A stretch of DNA of 6,378 nt, taken from contig SBFT01000184.1 of NCBI GenBank assembly GCA_006227805.1, positions 1 through 6,378 on the forward strand, written 5' to 3'. A program made the position numbers and the translations under genes. Positions 1-5,236 of this stretch are shown piece after piece. How positions within the stretch are numbered: the first letter of the stretch is position 1; each line of letters opens with the position of its first letter. The DNA comes from Paracoccaceae bacterium (GTDB lineage: Bacteria > Pseudomonadota > Alphaproteobacteria > Rhodobacterales > Rhodobacteraceae). The notes below the pieces were generated by a model, which did no database searches, was not told the DNA's origin, and worked only from the letters and a program-made list of their open reading frames with translations.

Positions 1-105
1 ATGACGATGCCCGACTTCAAGACCTTCATCGGCTTCGAGGAAGTCGAGGAACGCCAGGCCCGCTTCCTGGTGGCCGATATCCAGACAGGGCTCGCCTCGG
101 GCTGA
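1..105 (+). CDS. 3' end of an unidentified gene (truncated by window edge)
   Basis: Frame 1 is open from the first base to a TGA at 103-105 and encodes 34 residues, ending in ...VADIQTGLASG. Thirty of the 34 third codon positions are G or C, matching the genes that follow, so this looks like real coding sequence. The ATG at base 1 may be an internal methionine, because nothing upstream is visible to judge a start. The tail is too short for me to recognise a family. The next gene starts 35 bases downstream on the same strand with no strong terminator between them; only a 10-bp GC palindrome, CGGCGCGCCG, occurs at 110-119. The two are therefore probably co-transcribed, which would make this gene a likely functional partner of the M29/NicX-like protein. 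Confidence 0.6.
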   Translation: MTMPDFKTFIGFEEVEERQARFLVADIQTGLASG

Positions 106-126
106 GACCCGGCGCGCCGCGACACG

Positions 127-134
127 AAGGGAGA
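127..134 (+). promoter_or_regulatory. Ribosome binding site of the M29/NicX-like gene
   Basis: The purine run AAGGGAGA contains GGAG at 130-133, seven bases before the ATG at 141. This is a good Shine-Dalgarno match and fixes the start of the 539-residue protein. No competing upstream start is needed. Confidence 0.75.
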
Positions 135-140
135 CAGACC

Positions 141-1760
141 ATGCCCGAGGATTTCACCCGCCTGGCGGCCGAGCGCCCCAGCCACAGCCTTGCGCATACG
201 CCGGGGCGCGAGATGGTCCGCGCGCGTCCCGAAGGCGCCCCCCGTTTCGAGGCGCCGCCCTTGAAGTCCCTGCGCCCGCCGCGCTGCCCGCCTTATGTCG
301 AGGTGACCCATCCCGACCAGTTGCTGCCCTATCTGGAACACGTGGCGCGCCGCCCCTACAACCACGGGCTCAACGCCTGCTGGGATCTGAAACCGGGCGA
401 ACGCGTGCTTCTGCGCGTCGACAACTGGCACAGCGACCTGGTGATCCAAGCCTGCCAGAAGATCCTCGAGAAATACGGGGTGAAATACGAGATCAAGAAG
501 ATCGACAGGGGCCCCGTGCCGCAATGGATCGGCACGGACGAGGTCGACTACTACCTCTTCCGCACCAAGGAACTGGCCGAATGGATGGACTGGTGGGAAG
601 AGGAGGAGAAGAAGCAGCACTACGACAAGATCCTGATGGGCTATGGCGGCCCGGTGCTGGCCGAACGCTTCATCAAGATCCAGCGGATGCCTTTCATCAC
701 GCCGGAAATCCTGGCCTCGCCCGCCCATGCCATGCCGATCGAGGTGCTGAACGCGATCGACCGCTGGACCTGGGACCGCGTGCGCACGGCCAAACGCGCC
801 CGCATCGTCGATCCCGAAGGCACCGACATCGAGTTCACCAACCACGCGGGCTACTGGGACAGCAAACGCGAGTTCTACGACCCCGGCCTGACCTCGGCCA
901 CCTGGACCACCAACGAACATTTCGGCAAGACCTACCTGCCCGGCCACGTGACGGGGCGGCCCTGGATGTTCCTGCCGGGCAAGGAAGACGGCAATGGCGT
1001 CATCGCGGGCACCACGAACCACATCGCGCCCTGCGACTGGACGCAGCTGATCGTCGAGAACTCGAAGATCGTGCAGATCAACGAAGGCGGCGATTTCGGC
1101 GACCGGCTGCGCAAGCTGAAGGACGAGACCGACCACATCCAGTATCCCGAATTCCCCGGCAAGGGACTTCTCTACTGGTGGGAGGCCTCGATCGGCACCA
1201 ACCCCCATGTCCACCGGCCGCGCAAGGATTTCCCCAGCGGGTTCGTCAACTGCCTTTACGAACGCGTGCGCTCGGGCGTGATCCACATGGGCTTCGGCAC
1301 GATCATCTCGTCCATGGCAGAACGCCGCGCCGCGCGGGCCGGGCACCTGGTGGGCCACTGGCACCTGCACCTCTACTTCCCGACCTACACGATGGAGCGC
1401 GAGGGCGACAACGAGACCCTGATCGAGAACGGCCGCCTGGGCGCGCTGGATGACCCCGCGATCCGCAAGCTCTGCGCCAAGTATGGCGACGTGGACCTCT
1501 GGCTCGACGAAAGCTGGAACCCCGCCGTGCCGGGGCTGAACATGGATGGCGATTACTGGGACCACTACGGCCGCGATCCGCTGCACTGGGTCAAGACCGA
1601 GCTGGAAGTCTGCCGCAACTATCACCCGATGTTCATGGCGATGACCGGGGCGGACGACAAGTATTGCCACGGGGCAGGGGCCGAATGGTGGAAGGGCGGC
1701 TGCTGCAACCACAGCGGCGTTCACGCCCATCACCTGCCGGGCAATTGCTGCGGGCACTGA
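141..1760 (+). CDS. M29 aminopeptidase / NicX-like metalloenzyme, divergent
   Basis: A 539-residue cytoplasmic protein with no signal peptide or membrane segment. Its function is not established. Several motifs line up, from memory, with the M29 (AmpS/leucyl aminopeptidase T) and 2,5-dihydroxypyridine dioxygenase (NicX) superfamily. These are E315 in INEGGD, E348 in WWEASIGTNP, H382 in VIHMGFG, and a histidine cluster H406/H408/H410 in GHWHLHLYF. In M29 and NicX the last motif normally reads H-x-D; here it reads H-L-H, so one metal ligand seems changed. Residues 1-60 (Arg/Pro-rich) have no clear match. The final 31 residues hold 11 Cys/His (C509, H510, C521, C522, H524, H528, H530, H531, C536, C537, H539), unusual for either family and suggestive of an extra metal site. 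At 539 residues it is much longer than typical M29 (about 400) or NicX (about 350) proteins. It probably shares a transcript with the truncated gene upstream. Metal-dependent hydrolase or dioxygenase are both possible; substrate unknown. Confidence 0.7.
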   Translation: MPEDFTRLAAERPSHSLAHTPGREMVRARPEGAPRFEAPPLKSLRPPRCPPYVEVTHPDQLLPYLEHVARRPYNHGLNACWDLKPGERVLLRVDNWHSDLVIQACQKILEKYGVKYEIKKIDRGPVPQWIGTDEVDYYLFRTKELAEWMDWWEEEEKKQHYDKILMGYGGPVLAERFIKIQRMPFITPEILASPAHAMPIEVLNAIDRWTWDRVRTAKRARIVDPEGTDIEFTNHAGYWDSKREFYDPGLTSATWTTNEHFGKTYLPGHVTGRPWMFLPGKEDGNGVIAGTTNHIAPCDWTQLIVENSKIVQINEGGDFGDRLRKLKDETDHIQYPEFPGKGLLYWWEASIGTNPHVHRPRKDFPSGFVNCLYERVRSGVIHMGFGTIISSMAERRAARAGHLVGHWHLHLYFPTYTMEREGDNETLIENGRLGALDDPAIRKLCAKYGDVDLWLDESWNPAVPGLNMDGDYWDHYGRDPLHWVKTELEVCRNYHPMFMAMTGADDKYCHGAGAEWWKGGCCNHSGVHAHHLPGNCCGH

Positions 1761-1769
1761 GACCCGTCG

Positions 1770-1801
1770 CGCCCGCCGCGGCCCGAGGGGACCGGCGGGC
1801 G
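1770..1801 (+). terminator. GC hairpin after the M29/NicX-like gene
   Basis: CGCCCGCCG at 1770-1778 is perfectly complementary to CGGCGGGCG at 1793-1801, giving a 9-bp all-GC stem with a 14-base loop, starting 10 bases after the stop codon. There is no T-tract after it, so it is not a canonical intrinsic terminator. In high-GC alphaproteobacteria such hairpins may terminate inefficiently, assist Rho, or protect the mRNA 3' end. It lies 91 bases before the likely start of DMT1. Confidence 0.45.
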
Positions 1802-1892
1802 AAGGCCGAAACCGCAGGGGCGGCGGGCCAGGGCCCCGCGTCGCACCGGATTCGCCATGGACGGGGGGACGGCGATGGACTTAGGTGCGTCC

Positions 1893-2840
1893 ATGACCAA
1901 CCTCTCGCCCTCCCTTCCCGCCGCGGACCGCACCCTTGCCGGTGTCGCCCTGATGCTGGGTTTCTGCGTCACCGCGCCCCTTCTGGATGTCGCGGCCAAG
2001 CTCGCCTCCGATACCGTGCCGGTCGGGCAGATCACCTTCGCGCGCTTTGCCGTGCAATGCGCGCTGATGGCCCCCTTCGTCTGGATCCTGGGCCTGTCGC
2101 CGCGGGTGGGACGCAGCCTGTGGCCTGCGCTTCTGGCGCGTGCGGTGCTGCTCCTGGTCTCGACCTATTGCTTCATCGCCGCGATCAGCGTGATGCCGCT
2201 GGCGGACGCGCTGGCCATCGCCTTCGTCGCCCCGTTCATCGTGCTGCTGGTCGGCAAGTTCTACCTGGGCGAGGATGTGGGCCCGCGCCGTGTCGCGGCG
2301 GCCCTTGTCGGATTTGTCGGTGTCCTTTTCGTGATCCAGCCCAGCTTCGAGGCCTTCGGAGCCGTGGCGCTGTTCCCGATCGGAACGGCGGTGGGCTTTG
2401 CCTTCTACATCCTCGTGACGCGCGGGCTGTCGCGACAGGTGCATCCCGTGACGCTGCAATTCCACACGGGCCTCGTCGCCGGCGTCATCTGCCTGCCGTT
2501 TCTCATCCTGGCCGAGGGGTCGGGTGCGCCGATGCTCGATCCGGTCCGGCCCGAGGGCATCGCCTGGCTGTGGCTTTTCGGCGTCGGGTTCTTCTCGGCG
2601 CTCAGCCACATGATGATGACCTATGCGCTGTCCATGGCCCCCTCGGCCACGCTGGCGCCGCTGCAATACCTGGAATTGCCGGTGGCGACCCTGCTGGGGT
2701 TCCTGATCTTCCGCGATTTCCCCAACGCCCTGACCCTGACGGGCATCGCCATCATCATCGGCGCGGGGCTCTACATGATCCACCGCGAAAGGGTCACTGC
2801 CCGGCGATTGGTGACCGAACGCGCCGCCCCGCCGATCTGA
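1893..2840 (+). CDS. EamA-family drug/metabolite transporter (DMT1)
   Basis: A 315-residue inner-membrane permease of the drug/metabolite transporter superfamily, whose members commonly export amino acids, nucleosides or other small metabolites. Two EamA repeats are visible, about residues 15-148 and 157-298, together giving about 10 hydrophobic segments. Each repeat ends with the expected signature: APFIVLLVGKFYLGE around 113-127 and APLQYLELPVATLLGF around 255-270. The C-terminus is short and positively charged (HRERVTARR), consistent with a cytoplasmic end. I chose the ATG at 1893 because AGGTG at 1883-1887 sits five bases upstream and because the protein then begins a normal distance before TM1. 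ATGs at 1857 and 1875 are in frame; the 1875 ATG has a G-rich run upstream and cannot be excluded. The gene converges on the MDR dehydrogenase with a 23-base gap. Substrate and direction of transport cannot be read from the sequence. Confidence 0.88.
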   Translation: MTNLSPSLPAADRTLAGVALMLGFCVTAPLLDVAAKLASDTVPVGQITFARFAVQCALMAPFVWILGLSPRVGRSLWPALLARAVLLLVSTYCFIAAISVMPLADALAIAFVAPFIVLLVGKFYLGEDVGPRRVAAALVGFVGVLFVIQPSFEAFGAVALFPIGTAVGFAFYILVTRGLSRQVHPVTLQFHTGLVAGVICLPFLILAEGSGAPMLDPVRPEGIAWLWLFGVGFFSALSHMMMTYALSMAPSATLAPLQYLELPVATLLGFLIFRDFPNALTLTGIAIIIGAGLYMIHRERVTARRLVTERAAPPI

Positions 2841-2866
2841 GCGCGGTCGCGGCGCCGCGTCGCTCA
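2838..2866. terminator. Inverted repeat shared by two convergent stop codons
   Basis: TGAGCG at 2838-2843 and CGCTCA at 2861-2866 are exact inverted copies. The first contains the TGA of DMT1; the second contains, on the minus strand, the TGA of the dehydrogenase. Between them lies a 12-bp perfect palindrome, CGCGGCGCCGCG, at 2848-2859. Alternative pairing of 2842-2846 with 2855-2859 is also possible. The position between convergent genes suggests a bidirectional terminator or a 3'-end stabilising structure. No T-tracts are present, so intrinsic termination is uncertain. Confidence 0.45.
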
Positions 2867-3901
2867 GCCCAGCAGGTCCGTGATCACCGCCGTTCCGGGC
2901 GGGGTGGGGCCGCCCATCGCCCGCAACTCGGCGCTGGCGCGCGACAGGGGGATTTCGCGGGCGACCATCGGGCTCAGATCGACCGCGCCGCGCTCGATCA
3001 GGCCCAGAAGCGTGGGGTATTTCCAGGCGGGCATTCCCCGGGTTCCGAAAAAGGACAGCTGTTTCGAGTAGATCGCGCGCATGTTCACCTGCATCATCCC
3101 GGTGGGACCTGCGGGCATTCCGATCTGCACATGCCGGCCCAGCAGCCCCAGACACTCGACCGAGGCGTTCGTCGTGGCCTCGATCCCCAGCGCCTCGACC
3201 GACACATGCGCGCCGCCGCCGGTGATCTCGACGATCTCGCGCGCGACATCCGAGCTTGTGGCGTTCACCACGGCATCCGCGCCCAGCGTCCTCGCATGGT
3301 CCAGCTTCTCCTGCACCACGTCGACGACGACCACCCGCGCGCCCAGCATCTTGCCCAGAAGCAGGGTGGCCAGGCCAATGCCGCCCGTGCCATGCACCGC
3401 CAGCCATTCCCCCGCCCGCAGATCGGCCCGGTCGGTCAGCGCGTGCCACGCGGTCGTCACCCGGCACCCCAGCCCCGCCGCCAGCGCGGGCGTCATCTTC
3501 TCGGGCAAGGGAACCAGGTTGTGGTCGAAGGGCACGGCCACGTATTCCGCATAGGCCCCCGGCGCGCTGAAGCCCGGCACGATCTGGTCCTTGCAGGTGT
3601 TCGACACGCCGGTCCGGCAGGCGGGACAGGTCCCGCAGGCCAGGATGAAGGGCGCGATCAGGCGGTCGCCGACCCGGTATGTCGCCCGGGCCCCGGCTTC
3701 GACGACCGTTCCGCAATATTCGTGCCCCAGGATCGAGCCGTTCGACACCAGCGGATGCTCGCCCGTCCAGCCGTGATAATCCGACCGGCAGACGCCGCAG
3801 GCCTCCACGCGCAGCACGACGCCGCTCCGGGGGCAGTCGGGGTCGGGCACGGTCTCGATCGACAGGTCCTCGTGGAAGTCCCGGACAATTGCGGCGCGCA
3901 T
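2864..3901 (-). CDS. Zinc-dependent MDR alcohol dehydrogenase, NAD-type
   Basis: A 345-residue soluble oxidoreductase of the medium-chain dehydrogenase/reductase family, expected to interconvert an alcohol (or polyol) and its carbonyl. The catalytic zinc site is intact: C38 in CGVCRSD, H60-E61 in LGHEYCG, and C146 in GLGCRVTTAWHAL. The structural zinc lobe is complete with C89, C92, C95 and C103. The Rossmann motif GTGGIG is at 171-176, and the second strand ends in VVVVD with D194, an acidic residue that usually favours NAD over NADP. I chose the ATG at 3901 because MRAAIVRDF matches the usual start of this family and AGCAGGG precedes it six bases upstream. A longer reading to 3967 adds 22 Arg/Pro-rich residues without family similarity. 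It is transcribed divergently from DMT2 and convergently with DMT1. Length is normal for the family. The physiological substrate cannot be assigned from sequence. Confidence 0.9.
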   Translation of the reverse strand: MRAAIVRDFHEDLSIETVPDPDCPRSGVVLRVEACGVCRSDYHGWTGEHPLVSNGSILGHEYCGTVVEAGARATYRVGDRLIAPFILACGTCPACRTGVSNTCKDQIVPGFSAPGAYAEYVAVPFDHNLVPLPEKMTPALAAGLGCRVTTAWHALTDRADLRAGEWLAVHGTGGIGLATLLLGKMLGARVVVVDVVQEKLDHARTLGADAVVNATSSDVAREIVEITGGGAHVSVEALGIEATTNASVECLGLLGRHVQIGMPAGPTGMMQVNMRAIYSKQLSFFGTRGMPAWKYPTLLGLIERGAVDLSPMVAREIPLSRASAELRAMGGPTPPGTAVITDLLG

Positions 3902-4140
3902 GGTGAACCCTGCTTGCTGGGGTGGCGGACAAAGCTTTCGCGGGCGGCGACGGGGCGATCCGAACATGCAGTAAAGGCAATGTAAAGGGCGCCCAGGCCG
4001 GGGACCGCCGGCGCCCCGGGTCCTGCCCGGTCCCTACCCGCGGGGCGGGCCATGGGCGCCCGGTTTCGGCCGAAACCGACATTCCGGTCGCTGTCTGGCG
4101 GGATGTGTCCGGTCAATCGGGCACCCTGCGTCCCGTGAGC
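3902..4140. promoter_or_regulatory. Divergent control region between dehydrogenase and DMT2
   Basis: This 239-base stretch separates the two divergent starts and must carry promoters for both. Its least GC-rich part is 3961-3986. On the minus strand a weak candidate promoter is TTTACA (plus 3981-3986) and TCGGAT (plus 3958-3963), 17 bases apart and upstream of the dehydrogenase; only three of six -10 positions match consensus. A heptamer GTAAAGG occurs at 3971-3977 and 3982-3988, 11 bases apart. From 3987 to 4078 the region is packed with GC inverted repeats: GGGCGCCC at 3987-3994 and 4054-4061, GGGACCG/CGGTCCC at 4001-4007 and 4028-4034, CCCGCGGG at 4037-4044, and the 18-bp palindrome described separately. 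I see no convincing small gene here. Confidence 0.55.
4061..4078. promoter_or_regulatory. 18-bp perfect palindrome, candidate operator
   Basis: CGGTTTCGGCCGAAACCG is its own reverse complement over all 18 bases. It lies 62 bases upstream of the DMT2 start and 159 bases upstream of the dehydrogenase start, a place where a dimeric repressor or activator could control one or both genes. The regulator family cannot be named; LacI and TetR families bind palindromes of this size. The half-site GGCCGAAACCG recurs at 1804-1814, upstream of DMT1. Confidence 0.55.
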
Positions 4141-5196
4141 ATGTCGACACATCCAGGCGCCGCGCCGCTGTCCCGCAGCCTTCAGGGCATCGCCTGCGTG
4201 ATGGCGGGCATGGTCCTTTTCGTGGGCCAGGACCTCCTGATGAAGGGGATGCTGGCCACCTATCCGGTCTGGATGCTGATCTTCGTCCGCTCGGTCGTGG
4301 CGCTCCTGACGCTGCTGCCGCTGGTCCTGTGGCTGGGGGCGCCGCACCGTGTCTTCACGCCGCTCTGGCCCTGGTATCTGCTGCGCGCGTTTCTGTTCGG
4401 GGCGGGCTTCGCGATGTTCTACTCGGCCTTCCCGTTCATGGGCCTGGCGCAGATCACCACGCTGTTTTTCGCCGCACCGCTGATGACCGCGACACTGGCG
4501 GCGCTGTTTCTCAAGGAGAAGATCGGCATTCACCGCATATCGGCGCTGCTGGTGGGCTTTGCGGGCGTCGTCATCGCGATGAACCCCACGGGGGGCGATT
4601 TCGGCTGGGTTTCCATCCTGCCGCTGATCTGCGCCTTCACCTATGCCGTCAGCCAGATCATCGTCCGCAAGATCGGCGAGCGGGACACCTCGCTGGTCAT
4701 CGGCCTCTACACGATCTCGTTTTCGGGCCTCCTGATCGTGCCGATGGGCCTTCTGGTGACGCAGGTGATCACGCTCACGCCGGACCTCCACCACCTGCGC
4801 ATGACCTGGCCCGTGCCCGACGCGCGCGGCATCGCCATGCTGGCGCTTCTGGGGACGATCGGGACGGTGGCCTATACGCTCGTCTCGCGCGCCTACCAGA
4901 TCGCCAGCGCCAGCGTGATCGCGCCCTTCGACTACAGCTACCTGCCGCTGGCCGCGATCATGGGCTATCTGCTCTGGGGCGAAGTGCCGCCCCTCGGCAC
5001 CTTCGTCGGCATGGTGCTGATCGTCGCGAGCGGAATGTACACCGCCTACCGCGAATTGCGCCGCGAACGCGCGGCAGACGAGGCCCCGCCCACCGCCGAA
5101 ACCGTCTTCACCCCCGGCGCGCCCGCCGTGGTCTTGGCCGAGGCGCTGGATGCCGAAGCCGCCGAACCCGACCCGGGCGAGGAGAGGCGCGCCTGA
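4141..5196 (+). CDS. EamA-family drug/metabolite transporter (DMT2)
   Basis: A 351-residue inner-membrane permease with two EamA repeats, about residues 13-147 and 157-302, and about 10 hydrophobic segments. Signature stretches are AAPLMTATLAALFLKEKIG (111-129) and APFDYSYLPLAAIMGYLLWG (261-280). A likely cytoplasmic tail of about 43 residues (309-351), rich in Ala, Pro, Glu and Asp, extends beyond the usual family end. I chose ATG 4141 because the hydrophobic core starts soon after it. The frame stays open upstream to an ATG at 3922, but that stretch is Arg/Gly/Pro-rich, unrelated to transporters, and overlaps the control region. No clear Shine-Dalgarno precedes 4141; a GTG at 4135 is also in frame, so translation may be weak or leaderless. 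Its neighbours are the divergent dehydrogenase and the convergent DmdA-like gene, 40 bases beyond its stop. It is a paralogue of DMT1, but the two are clearly diverged. Substrate unknown. Confidence 0.87.
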   Translation: MSTHPGAAPLSRSLQGIACVMAGMVLFVGQDLLMKGMLATYPVWMLIFVRSVVALLTLLPLVLWLGAPHRVFTPLWPWYLLRAFLFGAGFAMFYSAFPFMGLAQITTLFFAAPLMTATLAALFLKEKIGIHRISALLVGFAGVVIAMNPTGGDFGWVSILPLICAFTYAVSQIIVRKIGERDTSLVIGLYTISFSGLLIVPMGLLVTQVITLTPDLHHLRMTWPVPDARGIAMLALLGTIGTVAYTLVSRAYQIASASVIAPFDYSYLPLAAIMGYLLWGEVPPLGTFVGMVLIVASGMYTAYRELRRERAADEAPPTAETVFTPGAPAVVLAEALDAEAAEPDPGEERRA

Positions 5197-5209
5197 CCGG
5201 AACGCCGCC

Positions 5210-5236
5210 CCCCGCCCAGGCGGGGCCGGCCCCCGC
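5210..5236. terminator. Two competing GC hairpins between convergent genes
   Basis: GGCGGGG at 5219-5225 can pair leftward with CCCCGCC at 5210-5216 (tight 2-base loop, so about six effective pairs). Alternatively GCGGGG at 5220-5225 pairs rightward with CCCCGC at 5231-5236, a 6-bp stem with a 5-base loop. The two are mutually exclusive. Each arm set lies just after the stop codon of one of the convergent genes (DMT2 ends 5196; the DmdA-like gene ends 5237). A bidirectional 3'-end structure is plausible, but there is no T-tract. Confidence 0.35.

Noticed and set aside
524..1453. Second plus-strand frame inside the M29/NicX-like gene
   Set aside because: Its translation is dominated by Arg, Gly, Pro and His and matches no motif, while the overlapping 539-residue frame has coherent conserved segments.
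141..1760. Naming the 539-residue protein nicX or a leucyl aminopeptidase
   Set aside because: The ligand motif, length and Cys/His tail differ from both, and no other nicotinate-pathway gene is visible in the window.
3902..3967. 22-residue N-terminal extension of the dehydrogenase
   Set aside because: The extension is Arg/Pro-rich, precedes the family-typical start MRAAIV, and overlaps the control region. A Shine-Dalgarno sequence supports the start at 3901.
1664..3985. A 773-codon plus-strand open frame
   Set aside because: It runs across the well-supported DMT1 gene and antisense to the dehydrogenase. Its translation is Arg/Ala/Pro/Gly-rich with no family motif, typical of an out-of-frame reading in high-GC DNA.
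1881..4082. A 733-codon minus-strand open frame
   Set aside because: It is antisense to DMT1 and out of frame with the dehydrogenase, whose zinc and Rossmann motifs prove the other frame. Composition is Arg/Gly/Asp-rich without domains.
3922..4140. 73-residue N-terminal extension of DMT2
   Set aside because: It is hydrophilic, lacks transporter similarity and runs through the palindrome cluster. The membrane protein begins naturally at 4141.
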